A stretch of 64,000 bases of DNA, from the NCBI RefSeq assembly GCF_019448085.1, contig NZ_JAGFNZ010000001.1, forward strand, positions 1 through 64,000. The letters are read 5' to 3'. The stretch is from Caproiciproducens faecalis (GTDB lineage: Bacteria; Bacillota; Clostridia; Oscillospirales; Acutalibacteraceae). How positions within the stretch are numbered: the first letter of the stretch is position 1; every line of letters begins with the position of its first letter. The notes below the pieces were generated by a model. The model worked only from the letters and a program-made list of their open reading frames with translations. It was not told where the DNA came from and did no database searches. A program made the position numbers and the translations under genes. Of this stretch, positions 8,091-17,088 are shown in pieces.

Positions 8091-9766
8091 CAGCTTTTCC
8101 TCCTTGCCGCGTAGGTGCGCTCATCGCTCGCCTTGATGAAGGCCAGCAGCCCCCAGACTGCCACCATACTGGAGCCGCCCATGCTGATAAAGGGCAGGGT
8201 GACGCCGGTCATAGGCAGAACATCCGTCGCGCCAAAGACATTCAGACAGGTCTGGAACAAAAGCATGCCGCCCGCGGCGCAGGATGAGATGGAGTAGAAG
8301 GTGGAGCGGCTGCGCGTAACGTCCGAACGCGCGTAGAACATCAGGAAGGCAAGCGTCAGCACGATGATGACTGCCAGAAGCATGCCCAGTTCCTCACAGA
8401 CCATACCGAAAACAAGGTCGCTGGTGGACGCGAACACACTTTTCAGGGAACCGTTTCCGATTCCCAGTCCGAACAGCCCGCCGCTGGCGGAGTAGCTCAG
8501 CACGCGCGTCTGCTGGTAGCCGGATTCGTTCACATGCTCCCAGACATGTCGCCATGCCTCAAAGCGCTGCGCGACATAGGGCTTGAACTTCAGAATCAGG
8601 AACGCGCCGAATACCGCCACCGCGCAGATCAGCGCGATGGTGCGCACGCTTCCGGAACGCATGAAGGCAATAATAAGAAAAGTGACGAAAAAGACACAGG
8701 CAGTGCCGAAGTCGCGCATCAGAAACAGCGAGCCCATGCACACGGCGGAAAACCCGATAAACCCCGTCAGGTTTTTTGCCGTCTGAAGTCTGTCCAGTGT
8801 GGAAGTGCCGACAAAGACAAAGGCGATTTTAATAAATTCCGACGGCTGTATGCTGACGGGCCCCAGGCTGATCCAGTTCCGGGAGCCGTTGTGCTCCCGG
8901 GCAAGAACCAGATTGGCGGCAAAAAGCAGCACGGCTAGAATTCCGATTGCCAAACGCCAGCGCATGACCCTGTCCAGATCGCTGAGAAACCAGATCATGG
9001 TACAGAACAAAAGAATGCCGCCGAAAAGCGCGCCGAGCTGAAGGTAGGTGTTTTCCACTCCGGTACCGGAAATCAGAAGAATACCGATGCTGCTCAGCAG
9101 GAACGCGATGGTCTCCAGCTCAAAGCTGACATGTCCCAGTCCCTTCATGGAAAACAGGTACAGCAGCCATTCCATTGCGAAGATTGCACCGAACGGCACA
9201 GCGGGAAGATAACTGAATTTCCCGCCCCCAAAGCATGCCTGTATACACAGAAGCAGCTGCACAAAGGTCGTGGCGGCCAAAAGTCCGGCCGGCGACGCGG
9301 CGTGCCGAACCGTGCGCTTGGGCTTTTTGCTGTTTTTGACATCGCTTGTCCGCTTCAGCATCAGCGCGGTGGAGCCCATGGCAATCGAGTCCCCCGGCAG
9401 GATCTGCATTTTGTCCTTGACTTTGGTGCCGTTGACAAAGGTGCCGGATTTTGACCCCGTGTCTGTGACAATCCAGCCGCTTTCCCGGCGCATCAGGACG
9501 GCGTGGTCGCGGCTGACGGTGGGATCCTGCAGAACAATGTCGCAGCTTTTGCTGCGGCCGATGGAATTTTCCCAGTACAGTACGGGAATTGCTTCATGTG
9601 ACACCATGTCTTCCAAAATCACAACGGGGTCTTCCCGTCTGCGGCCGCGTTTCATGGACGTAAAAGATCTCCAGATGACGATGATCGAAATCAGCGGGAC
9701 GATGATTCTGAAAATATATAGAATCAGTTGAATGATATTTTGGACAACAGGATTGTTCAGCGTCAA
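8090..9766 (-). CDS. FHA-domain SEDS protein (FtsW/RodA/SpoVE family)
   Basis: The 558-residue protein polymerises glycan strands from lipid II. An N-terminal membrane helix (10-33) is followed by an FHA domain (about 55-135) with IGRS (R71, S72), SRDH (S85-H88) and N112, the phosphothreonine-binding set. Then come about ten membrane segments (160-545) of the SEDS fold with the conserved GPVSIQPSE and YQQTRVLSYSASGG regions. The FHA part suggests control by Ser/Thr kinase signalling. The TTG start at 9766 is supported by AAGGAGG. It heads the operon with the PBP gene. Confidence 0.92.
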   Translation of the reverse strand: MTLNNPVVQNIIQLILYIFRIIVPLISIIVIWRSFTSMKRGRRREDPVVILEDMVSHEAIPVLYWENSIGRSKSCDIVLQDPTVSRDHAVLMRRESGWIVTDTGSKSGTFVNGTKVKDKMQILPGDSIAMGSTALMLKRTSDVKNSKKPKRTVRHAASPAGLLAATTFVQLLLCIQACFGGGKFSYLPAVPFGAIFAMEWLLYLFSMKGLGHVSFELETIAFLLSSIGILLISGTGVENTYLQLGALFGGILLFCTMIWFLSDLDRVMRWRLAIGILAVLLFAANLVLAREHNGSRNWISLGPVSIQPSEFIKIAFVFVGTSTLDRLQTAKNLTGFIGFSAVCMGSLFLMRDFGTACVFFVTFLIIAFMRSGSVRTIALICAVAVFGAFLILKFKPYVAQRFEAWRHVWEHVNESGYQQTRVLSYSASGGLFGLGIGNGSLKSVFASTSDLVFGMVCEELGMLLAVIIVLTLAFLMFYARSDVTRSRSTFYSISSCAAGGMLLFQTCLNVFGATDVLPMTGVTLPFISMGGSSMVAVWGLLAFIKASDERTYAARRKS

Positions 9767-9836
9767 AAAAACGCCTCCTTCCGTTTTGTGGGGGAAAACC
9801 CCTTTGTATCCAGATAAGAATAGTATTTACTGCTAT

Positions 9837-9865
9837 ATTATACAATTATTTATTGGCAAAGTAAA
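9837..9865 (-). promoter_or_regulatory. Promoter of the FHA-SEDS/PBP operon
   Basis: On the minus strand TTTACT (9865-9860), a 17-base spacer and a perfect TATAAT (9842-9837) are seen about 70 bases before the TTG start. Confidence 0.65.
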
Positions 9866-9890
9866 CGGAGGGAACACAGTGTCCCCTCCG
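9866..9890 (-). terminator. Hairpin downstream of the pyridoxal kinase gene
   Basis: CGGAGGG and CCCTCCG pair around ACACTGTG thirteen bases past the kinase stop. The following T-tract (TTTACTTT) is interrupted, so termination may be partial. The T-tract also overlaps the -35 box of the SEDS promoter. Confidence 0.55.
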
Positions 9891-9903
9891 CGGTTTTGGC
9901 TGT

Positions 9904-10758
9904 CTATTCCGTTATTCCCAGTTCGCCCATGAATTTCAGGAGCCCTGCTTCAAAGTTGACGCCGTACCGGGGGTCGGTTCCGGCTTCTCTGGTTCGCCGG
10001 ATGCAGCCCGCCGTAAAGTCGGCGGCGATCTGCAGAGCAATTTCCAGATTTTTTCCGTTCAGCAGACCGGACAGAAGGGAACTTGCAAAAATGTCGCCCG
10101 TTCCGTAATAATGTCCGTGAATTTTTTGGGAAAATGCGTAGCTGACTTTGTCCGTGCTGCGGTTGTAGCCCGCCGCGCCCAGAAGGTCGGGGCTGAACCA
10201 GACCCCGGTGATGACGACCTGACGCGGGCCCAGTCCGCTTAAGCGCCGCAGCAGGTTTTCCACATAATCGCGGGTATAGGGCCCTTCGTGGTATTTTTCA
10301 CCCAAAAGAAACGCCGCTTCCGTAAAATTCGGTATAATCAGGTCGGCCTTTTTGCACAGGTTTACCATTCCCTCCGCCATCCGGGGAGTGATCGTCTGGT
10401 AAAGCCTGCCGCCGTCCGCCATGACAGGGTCAACCATAATAAAGGTTTCCTCTGTTTTAAACGCGTCAAAAAAATCCGATACAATGGAAATTTGTTCATA
10501 CGACCCCAAAAAGCCGCTGTAAAGCGCTTCAAAGCTCAGGCCGAGCTGCTTCCACTGTTTCTCGAACCCGGGCATGTCGTCTGTCAGATCGCGGTAGGTA
10601 AAGCCCTCAAGATCCCCCGTATGAGAGGAAAGCACGGCGGTCGGGACGGGACAGACCTCGATTCCTGCGGCAGAAAGAATAGGGAGTGCAACCGTTAGGG
10701 AGCATTTTCCAAATCCTGAAAGGTCGTGAATCGCTGCGATCCTTTTTTGTTTGTTCAT
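9904..10758 (-). CDS. pdxY: Pyridoxamine/pyridoxal kinase (PdxY-like)
   Basis: The 284-residue ribokinase-fold protein phosphorylates pyridoxal or pyridoxamine for vitamin B6 salvage. It starts with IAAIHDLSGFGKCSLTVALP, has the substrate-loop LSSHTG, MVDPVMADGG in the middle, IPNFTEAAFL and the catalytic GTGDIFAS region (anion hole and Asp) near residues 214-221. The length fits PdxY/PdxK. It is a single gene with its own ATG and modest AGGTGA ribosome site. The preferred vitamer cannot be read from sequence. Confidence 0.88.
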   Translation of the reverse strand: MNKQKRIAAIHDLSGFGKCSLTVALPILSAAGIEVCPVPTAVLSSHTGDLEGFTYRDLTDDMPGFEKQWKQLGLSFEALYSGFLGSYEQISIVSDFFDAFKTEETFIMVDPVMADGGRLYQTITPRMAEGMVNLCKKADLIIPNFTEAAFLLGEKYHEGPYTRDYVENLLRRLSGLGPRQVVITGVWFSPDLLGAAGYNRSTDKVSYAFSQKIHGHYYGTGDIFASSLLSGLLNGKNLEIALQIAADFTAGCIRRTREAGTDPRYGVNFEAGLLKFMGELGITE

Positions 10759-10827
10759 TCTATCACCTCACAAGTATTACATTAATCATATGGAATTTCG
10801 GGGTGAAAAATGTAAAAATCCCGGCAA

Positions 10828-11496
10828 TTAAATTTTATTGGCGATCTCGCCGGCATGTTTGTAGATACTTCTTGCGGGAATGAATCCGCGTACCATGGAG
10901 AGGGGGTAGACGGTACTGTCCTTTCCCACAACGGTGCCGGGGTTCAGTACGGAGTTGCAGCCCACTTCCACGCGGTCGCCCAGCATGGCGCCGATCTTTT
11001 TCAGCCCGGTTTCCACCCGGTCGCCGTCGGCGCTGATGACGACGGGCGTCTTGTCGGATTTAATGTTGGAGGTAATCGAGCCCGCGCCCATGTGGGATTT
11101 GTAGCCAAGAATCGAATCCCCCACATAGTTGTAGTGCGGTACCTGAACTCCGTCAAAAAGAATGACGTTTTTCAGCTCTGTGGAGTTGCCCACCACACAG
11201 CCCGCGCCTACCAAAGCGTTGCCGCGGATAAACGCGCACTGCCTGACTTCGGTGTTCGGCCCGATAATGGCGGGGCCGTTGATGTAGGCGGAATCAAATA
11301 CCCTTGCGGTCTTCGCAATCCATACGTCATCGCCGCGCCGGTCGTATTCCTCCGGGGAAAGAGCGGCGCCAAGCTTTACAATAAACTCGCCGATTTTCGG
11401 AAGCGCTTCCCATGGGTAAGTCAGTTTATCAAGCAGCGGGGCCGCTGCTGTGTGAGTCAGGTCATACAGACCATGAATGGATATTTTGTCAGTCAT
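10828..11496 (-). CDS. Left-handed beta-helix (hexapeptide repeat) protein, GlmU C-terminal-like
   Basis: The 222-residue protein has imperfect hexapeptide repeats from about residue 58 to the end (IAKTARVFDSAYINGPAIIG and following), including NYVGDSILGYKSHMGAGS, which resembles the acetyl-CoA binding face of GlmU. No uridylyltransferase domain is present. It may be an acyltransferase or a nucleotide-sugar binding protein; the substrate is unknown. ATG at 11496 is preferred over an upstream in-frame codon at 11559 because AAGGAGC lies seven to eight bases before it and the promoter lies between the two. Confidence 0.75.
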   Translation of the reverse strand: MTDKISIHGLYDLTHTAAAPLLDKLTYPWEALPKIGEFIVKLGAALSPEEYDRRGDDVWIAKTARVFDSAYINGPAIIGPNTEVRQCAFIRGNALVGAGCVVGNSTELKNVILFDGVQVPHYNYVGDSILGYKSHMGAGSITSNIKSDKTPVVISADGDRVETGLKKIGAMLGDRVEVGCNSVLNPGTVVGKDSTVYPLSMVRGFIPARSIYKHAGEIANKI

Positions 11497-11530
11497 TATA
11501 AAATGCTCCTTCGTCTCTATTATTACATCC

Positions 11531-11559
11531 ATTATATTTTGATTTAGAGACAAGGTCAA
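11531..11559 (-). promoter_or_regulatory. Promoter of the beta-helix gene
   Basis: TTGACC (11559-11554), a 17-base spacer and TATAAT (11536-11531) stand on the minus strand, about 35 bases before the chosen start. Confidence 0.75.
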
Positions 11560-11569
11560 TCGTACAAGG

Positions 11570-12673
11570 TCATTTTATGAGCTTTTTTATTTTCAGCAAA
11601 TCGCCGGTCTGCAAACCGCGGCCGCTTTTGTCCGCAAGGCTGTCGTCACTGATTTTCGCCGCTTCCAGGTATGGCCCGGAAAGGGTTGGAGTCCCTCCCA
11701 CTTCGGTTTGCGTAAAGTATTCGTACAGCAGGCGGCAGTCGTAGTCCGTTATGGTGCCGGAGCCGTCCAGGTCACCGGGAATGACCGCGGTGCAGGCGCT
11801 GACCGTTTTTCCGTCCTTCATTACGACGACGGTGTGACCCGTACCGATAGTTCCGCTTTTTATTTCTTTTTGATTACTGGAAAAAACACGAAGGTTTTGG
11901 TTCAGGCCGTTCGCGTCGAGTTCGCTTTGCAGGCCTTCCACAGTCACGGGGCCGGGGTAATCGTAGTTTTCGATTTTGGACGGTAAATCCGCGGGCATCT
12001 CATTCACGGAGGAAGATGTGGGAGCGGAGGATTCCGGAGCAGAAGATTCCGGAGCGGAAGAAGCCGGGGCTTCTGGTTCGGAAGAGCTTGGTTCCGGGTC
12101 AGGTGCCTGCGGGCTGATGACGCCGTTGTTGTGCGCTGCATCAAAAAGAAACGCCGCTGCGGGGGTGCCCGCATTGATCTGCTCCCCGGCGGGGACGGTG
12201 ACAAGAGTTACCCTGTCCCGGTCGTCCGCACTGAAATCCCGTGAAAAGTCACAGCGGACATTCAGCACCTGATTGAGGATGCACTTTCCGGTGCTTAAAT
12301 CCAGACGCCCAATCAGCGCACAGTTTTCCGTGACAGGGGAGTTTCCGGCCAGATACAGGTAATTCCCGCACAGGCAGGCGGCCTCGTAGGCAAACTTAAT
12401 GGAGGTTGGTCCGCGGACGGAGCTGTAATCAAGCTTTCCGCCGCTGTCAAGAAGGGCGGCCTTCGTGCTGGATAATGAATCCGTACTGATTAAAACGAAC
12501 CCGGTTCCCGGTCTGTGAAAAAACTGCTGCCTGTCCGCATAGTACAAACTGGGTTCAACAGCGCTGATGTCAGGGTAATCCTCCGCATAGCAGGCAACGG
12601 TCAATGGCACCAGTATTGCCGCGCACAGGCATACCAAGCCGAAAATCATCCGTCTTAGCCGCCGAATTTTCAT
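11570..12673 (-). CDS. Secreted protein with C-terminal dockerin-like module
   Basis: The 367-residue protein has a signal peptide (KIRRLRRM then a hydrophobic stretch ending near VACYAED), a region of unknown fold (30-190), a Ser/Pro/Glu linker with PESSAPESSAP repeats (190-230), a further domain and a C-terminal dockerin-like region. The first dockerin repeat is clear (GDLDGSGTITDYDCRLLYEY, calcium-loop acids in place). The second is degenerate (LADKSGRGLQTGDLLKIKKL). Dockerins bind cohesins on cellulosomal scaffolds. No catalytic domain was recognised. ATG 12673 is chosen for its signal peptide and the GAGGAGT ribosome site. Confidence 0.75.
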   Translation of the reverse strand: MKIRRLRRMIFGLVCLCAAILVPLTVACYAEDYPDISAVEPSLYYADRQQFFHRPGTGFVLISTDSLSSTKAALLDSGGKLDYSSVRGPTSIKFAYEAACLCGNYLYLAGNSPVTENCALIGRLDLSTGKCILNQVLNVRCDFSRDFSADDRDRVTLVTVPAGEQINAGTPAAAFLFDAAHNNGVISPQAPDPEPSSSEPEAPASSAPESSAPESSAPTSSSVNEMPADLPSKIENYDYPGPVTVEGLQSELDANGLNQNLRVFSSNQKEIKSGTIGTGHTVVVMKDGKTVSACTAVIPGDLDGSGTITDYDCRLLYEYFTQTEVGGTPTLSGPYLEAAKISDDSLADKSGRGLQTGDLLKIKKLIK

Positions 12674-13071
12674 ATTTCTACACTCCTCGACAAATTTATT
12701 TCTTAAATGCATTATACAAAAGAGAAATACCGAAGAGGAATAATGTGAAAATATTTCAAGAGACTGCGCGTAAAAATAAAACAGGAACCGATATGCACCG
12801 GTTCCTGTTTTTGGGGAGGAGTTGTATTGAAAAGGTCGTGACAAATCCTTGCCACAGTCTTGTAAACTATTTTATATTGGATTCATTTCTTTTTCTGTGA
12901 TTTTATTATAGTACCCGCGTTTCTAAGTGTCAATCAATAGATAATCGATTTGTCAACAATCTCTTTATTGTATAAAACGCAGTTTTTTGCAGTTCATATT
13001 TAGTTATTATTGACGATAAATTTTCGTGAATTATCGTAAAATGAATCCTGCAAAATTTATATCGCCGTATT
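12674..13071. other. AT-rich intergenic region
   Basis: About 400 bases hold the upstream region of the dockerin gene (TATAAT on the minus strand near 12708-12713), the terminator at 12780-12812 and an AT-rich stretch with an inverted repeat ACGATAA/TTATCGT (about 13013-13037). No gene is supported. Confidence 0.5.
12780..12812 (-). terminator. Terminator downstream of the trpB-like gene
   Basis: ACAGGAACCG and CGGTTCCTGT form a ten-pair stem with T-rich flanks on both strands. It is the first strong terminator after the trpB-like gene, about 260 bases past its stop, and could work in either direction. Confidence 0.75.
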
Positions 13072-14457
13072 TTACTGCTCCTGAATCCCGGGAATTGTTG
13101 GTAAAGAGTCAAAACCGGGCTTCAGATCCTCGTCTGTCGGAATATAATCCGTCATGGTGTGCTCCAGATAGGCGGTATAAGCAGCCATATCAAAGTAGCC
13201 GGTTCCGGTCAGCCCGAACAGGATGGTTTTTTCCTCGCCGGTCTCCTTGCATTTGACGGCTTCATCAATCGCGCAGCGGATAGCGTGCGCGCTTTCCGGA
13301 GCGGGGAGGATGGTTTCCAGTTTGGCAAACTGTACGGCTGCGTCAAATACCTTGGTCTGTTCCGCGGAGCGCGCCTCGTCAATGTAGCCGTCGTGGTACA
13401 GCTTGGAGATAATCGGGGACATGCCGTGGTAGCGCAGGCCGCCCGCGTGGTTCGCCGAGGGAATAAAGCCGCTGCCCAGCGTATACATTTTTGCCAGCGG
13501 GGTGACCTTTCCGGTGTCGCAGAAATCATAGGCGTAGCGGCCCCGGGTCAGGGATGGGCAGGAGGCGGGTTCCACCGCGATAAAATACGGATTCTTTTTG
13601 CCCAGCAGCTTATCCTGCATGAACGGTGCGATCAGTCCGCCAAGATTGGAACCGCCGCCCGCGCAGCCGATGACAATGTCCGGGTATTCCCCAAGCAGTT
13701 CCATCGCTTTTTTGGATTCCAGGCCGATAATCGACTGGTGCAGAAGAACCTGATTCAGCACCGAACCCAAGACATAACGGCGGTTAGGGGTGGAGACCGC
13801 TTTTTCAATGGCTTCTGAAATTGCGCAGCCAAGACTGCCGGTAGTATCGGGGTCCATTTCAAGGATTGCGCGGCCTACCTGAGTGGTATCGCTGGGGCTG
13901 GCGACCACATTGGCACCGAAGGTCTGGATAATCGCCTTGCGGTACGGCTTCTGGTTGTAGGAGGCCTTTACCATGAAGACATCCAGATCCATTCCGAAAT
14001 AGGAGCAGGCTTCCGCCAGCGCGGTACCCCACTGACCGGCACCCGTTTCGGTCGTCAGGCCGGTCAGACCCTGTTTCTTTGCGTAGTAAACCTGCGCAAC
14101 GGCAGAGTTGAGCTTGTGACTGCCGGAGGTATTGCTTCCCTCAAACTTGTAGTAAATCTTTGCCGGGGTATCCAGATACTTTTCAAGAGCATAGGCCCTG
14201 CAGAGCGGAGAAGGGCGATAAGCACGGTAGACATCCAGAATTTCTTCCGGAATATCGAAATAAGGGGTGGTACTGTCCATTTCCTGTTTTGCCAGATCTT
14301 CGCAGAAAATGGGGTAAAGCTCCTCCGTCTGAATCGGCTTTAAGGTGCCGGGGTTCAGCATCGGGTCGGGCAGGGACTTCATGTCCGCGCGGAGATTGTA
14401 CCATTGTTTAGGCATCTGCTCCTCGGTTAGAATCAGTCTGTGCGGGATGTTTTTCAT
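13072..14457 (-). CDS. trpB2: TrpB-like PLP enzyme (tryptophan synthase beta chain 2)
   Basis: The 461-residue protein belongs to the longer TrpB2 branch, with extra N-terminal residues compared with TrpB1. The PLP lysine is K115 in SGSHKLNSA. A phosphate loop GCAGGGSN and the catalytic-site stretch TTETGAGQWG are present. TrpB2 joins indole and serine to make tryptophan and usually does not pair with the standard alpha subunit. No trpA or other trp genes are nearby, so indole salvage or a stand-alone role is likely. Expression is controlled by a Trp-type T-box leader immediately upstream. Confidence 0.92.
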   Translation of the reverse strand: MKNIPHRLILTEEQMPKQWYNLRADMKSLPDPMLNPGTLKPIQTEELYPIFCEDLAKQEMDSTTPYFDIPEEILDVYRAYRPSPLCRAYALEKYLDTPAKIYYKFEGSNTSGSHKLNSAVAQVYYAKKQGLTGLTTETGAGQWGTALAEACSYFGMDLDVFMVKASYNQKPYRKAIIQTFGANVVASPSDTTQVGRAILEMDPDTTGSLGCAISEAIEKAVSTPNRRYVLGSVLNQVLLHQSIIGLESKKAMELLGEYPDIVIGCAGGGSNLGGLIAPFMQDKLLGKKNPYFIAVEPASCPSLTRGRYAYDFCDTGKVTPLAKMYTLGSGFIPSANHAGGLRYHGMSPIISKLYHDGYIDEARSAEQTKVFDAAVQFAKLETILPAPESAHAIRCAIDEAVKCKETGEEKTILFGLTGTGYFDMAAYTAYLEHTMTDYIPTDEDLKPGFDSLPTIPGIQEQ

Positions 14458-14494
14458 GGTGATTCTCCTTTCAGGTAAAAAATATTATGAGCGA

Positions 14495-14775
14495 AAAGGG
14501 TATAAAAAAACGCCCTTGCCCCTAAAACTTAGGGACAAGAGCGATTGCTCCTGCGGTACCACCCAGATTGCGCGAAAGCGCCTCTTTTTCCGCGCACCAT
14601 CATGCGCGCTCCCTTGGTAACGGGCGGAGTTCCCGTCAGCGGCTACTCGTTCCCTTTCGCGCTGCCCTCGTAAGTCCATTCCGCAGACCCCGCCATACCG
14701 CAATCACACCGCCTGCGGCTCTCTGAAAAAGCGCTTTGCCTGTTTACTACTCTTACTCATCGGTTTTTTATCTTG
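14495..14775 (-). promoter_or_regulatory. T-box riboswitch, tryptophan specifier
   Basis: The transcribed minus strand contains the T-box core TGGGTGGTACCGCA (about 14564-14551), an AGAGAGCCGCAGGCGGTG Stem I motif, and a terminator hairpin (GTCCCTAA / TTAGGGGC within a longer stem) followed by seven T residues near 14512-14506. In the Stem I specifier position GAATGGAC gives TGG (14678-14676), a tryptophan codon. Uncharged tRNA-Trp would pair with TGG and with the T-box loop and prevent termination, switching on the trpB-like gene when tryptophan is scarce. Confidence 0.92.
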
Positions 14776-14781
14776 TGCATT

Positions 14782-14810
14782 ATTATATGCGGGTATTTGT
14801 CACTTGTCAA
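14782..14810 (-). promoter_or_regulatory. Promoter of the T-box/trpB-like transcript
   Basis: A perfect TTGACA (14810-14805), 17 bases and a perfect TATAAT (14787-14782) precede the T-box leader. Confidence 0.9.
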
Positions 14811-14922
14811 GGATTGTTTTTATATTTTGCGAATTTTCAGCGGTATTGTTTTTATACGGGTATAATGTTAAAATAATGGAATTAATAAGGGTGGCTGAAT
14901 ATACGATTTTACGGGGGAGAAC

Positions 14923-16296
14923 ATGGAAATTAAAAAGAATGATATAGTAGATATGGAAATAACCGGATATACGGCGGAAGGAAACGGCGTAGGCCGCTAT
15001 CAGGACATAGCGGTGTTTGTGCCGCTTGCGGCGGCGGGGGATAAGTTGCGCGTAAAAATACTTAAAACGGCCAAAACTTATGCTTTCGGCCGTATTGATA
15101 AAATCGTGACCGCGTCCAAAGAGCGCGTACCGATGGACTGTGCCCAGTTTGCACAGTGCGGGGGCTGTGTGTACCGGCACATCGCCTATGGTGCGGAACT
15201 GAAGGCGAAGGAGCAGCGTGTGCGTGACGCCATCGAGCGCATCGGCGGATTCCATGATGTGGCGATCAATCAAATTGTCGGCGCAGAAAATCCCGACCGT
15301 TACCGCAACAAGACGCAGCTTCCCATTGGCCGGGGCCCCGGAAACGAAGTAAAGCTGGGCTTTTTTGCCAGCCACAGCCACCGGCTTATTCAATGCTCGG
15401 AATGTCTTCTGCAGCCCGATGAATTTACAGCGGCTATGGAGGGGTTTCAGGAGTGGGCGCGCCAGAGCGGTGAGGACGTCTACGACGAAGAAACCGGTAA
15501 GGGCAGATTAAGACATCTGTACCTGCGTCGTGCGGGTGCAACCGGGGAAGTGATGGTCTGTGTGGTTGTCAACGGCAACGGCGTACACTTTGAACCGGAG
15601 CTGGTGGAAATATTAAAGCAGAAAGTCCCGGGGCTGAAAAGCGTGATTATCAATGTCAACCGGGAACGAACCAATGTGGTTCTGGGTAAAAAATGCCGCA
15701 CCGTTTGGGGCGATGACTATATTACCGATACCCTGTGCAGGCTGAATTTTCATATTTCTCCCATGTCGTTTTATCAGGTCAACCGTGACCAGGCGGAGCG
15801 GCTTTATACGCTTGCGGGCGAATATGCGGGACTGACCGGAAAAGAAACCCTGCTTGACCTTTACTGCGGAACCGGAACCATCGGTCTTTCCATGGCTAAA
15901 AATGCCGCACAGGTAATCGGCGTGGAAATCGTTGAACAGGCGGTGGAAGACGCAAAAAAGAACGCGGAGCTGAACGGAATCACCAACGCGGAGTTTCTTT
16001 GTGCAGACGCCGCCAAGGCCGCGTCCATGCTGAAAAACCGCGGAACCCGCCCCGATGTGGTCGTGCTGGATCCGCCGCGCAAGGGCTGTGACGCTTCCCT
16101 GATCGACACCGTCGCGGAAATGGCACCGCAGCGCGTGGTCTATGTCTCCTGCGATCCCGCCACCCTTGCCCGCGATCTGAAGCTGTTCGCGCAGAAGGGC
16201 TACGAGCCGAAGATGGTTACTCCCGTAGATATGTTCCCAAGGACGGCACACGTTGAGACTGTGGTTCTGATGACGAAATGTGGTTTGGATGAGTAA
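14923..16296 (+). CDS. rlmD: 23S rRNA (uracil-C5)-methyltransferase, RlmD/RumA type
   Basis: The 457-residue enzyme adds a methyl group to a uridine of 23S rRNA using S-adenosylmethionine. It has an N-terminal TRAM domain (1-60), an iron-sulfur cysteine set (CAQFAQCGGC near 66-77 and a later Cys), the SAM motif LLDLYCGTGTIGLSMA, the DPPRKGC motif and the catalytic-Cys motif VSCDPATLARD. GGGGGAG lies before ATG. The C-terminal HVETVVLMTKCGLDE is the segment that reappears in variant form at 17217, suggesting that mobile DNA has entered the 3' end of this gene. Confidence 0.92.
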   Translation: MEIKKNDIVDMEITGYTAEGNGVGRYQDIAVFVPLAAAGDKLRVKILKTAKTYAFGRIDKIVTASKERVPMDCAQFAQCGGCVYRHIAYGAELKAKEQRVRDAIERIGGFHDVAINQIVGAENPDRYRNKTQLPIGRGPGNEVKLGFFASHSHRLIQCSECLLQPDEFTAAMEGFQEWARQSGEDVYDEETGKGRLRHLYLRRAGATGEVMVCVVVNGNGVHFEPELVEILKQKVPGLKSVIINVNRERTNVVLGKKCRTVWGDDYITDTLCRLNFHISPMSFYQVNRDQAERLYTLAGEYAGLTGKETLLDLYCGTGTIGLSMAKNAAQVIGVEIVEQAVEDAKKNAELNGITNAEFLCADAAKAASMLKNRGTRPDVVVLDPPRKGCDASLIDTVAEMAPQRVVYVSCDPATLARDLKLFAQKGYEPKMVTPVDMFPRTAHVETVVLMTKCGLDE

Positions 16297-16479
16297 TGAG
16301 GCAGATAACCACTATGATTTGGAATTGGAATGTGATTCCAATGTAGTAAAAAACCAAGGAGAATATTATAAAAGGCGTATAGTGACAGTTTATTAGAAAT
16401 TATAAGTAATAGCTTAAATGCCAGAAAATCAAGCCGAAGTTTTTCATTCACCACAGAATATAGCGGAGGTAAGAAAATT

Positions 16480-17088
16480 ATGGAAAAAAGATTTGAAAAT
16501 ATTCTGGTCATAAAAAGCAGAAAGAATGAAACCGCCTTTTTGATAATTGCACTGCTATTAATATTAATATCTAGCGGTTTGGTTGGATGTGCAAGTAAAG
16601 AAGTTAAAAGTGAAAGCAATTCCCAGGCGTCAATAGTCAAAAACACTAGTACCCCAACGAATAAATTGCCAAGTGAAAATATTACTGATAAACCGGGTAC
16701 AGAAGTAAACCAGTCAACTCTAACGCCTGAAAGCCATAGTAATAGTTCGCAAGAGCGCAACCTCAGCGATTATTTAAATAGCGTTGATTCAGTAAGGTTT
16801 CAGGAAACAGTTTGGCAATTCGCTAAAGCATATTTTTCCTCTGATAAGGATGAAATAAAGAAATATTTAGCAGACGGAGTAAAGCCGGAGGTTTGGAAAG
16901 TCAATGCTTATGATAAATTGACCCGCTTAATCTTGAAGTGGAATCCAGAAGAATTATCAAAAGATAAAATAATGGATGTTCAATATGAGTTTTTATTTAA
17001 AGGCGATGATTCCTGTATGTATTTAGGAATGGTATTGAAATATCAAAATGATAAGTGGCTGGTTCAAGAGTATTATCTGGAAAAATAG
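16480..17088 (+). CDS. Putative lipoprotein of unknown function
   Basis: The 202-residue protein has a lipoprotein signal: charged N-terminus, hydrophobic core (about 18-34) and lipobox LVGC with the modified Cys near residue 37. It is followed by a Ser/Thr/Asn-rich tether (40-90) and a small C-terminal domain (95-202). It would be anchored on the outer face of the membrane. I do not recognise the C-terminal domain. GGAGG lies upstream of ATG. It is AT-rich, unlike the chromosomal genes to its left, and sits between rlmD and the rlmD fragment at 17217, so it may have arrived on a mobile element. Confidence 0.65.
   Translation: MEKRFENILVIKSRKNETAFLIIALLLILISSGLVGCASKEVKSESNSQASIVKNTSTPTNKLPSENITDKPGTEVNQSTLTPESHSNSSQERNLSDYLNSVDSVRFQETVWQFAKAYFSSDKDEIKKYLADGVKPEVWKVNAYDKLTRLILKWNPEELSKDKIMDVQYEFLFKGDDSCMYLGMVLKYQNDKWLVQEYYLEK

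Noticed and set aside
10855-11547. Plus-strand open frame of 230 codons
   Set aside because: It is the complement of the beta-helix gene, whose repeats and ribosome site are clear.
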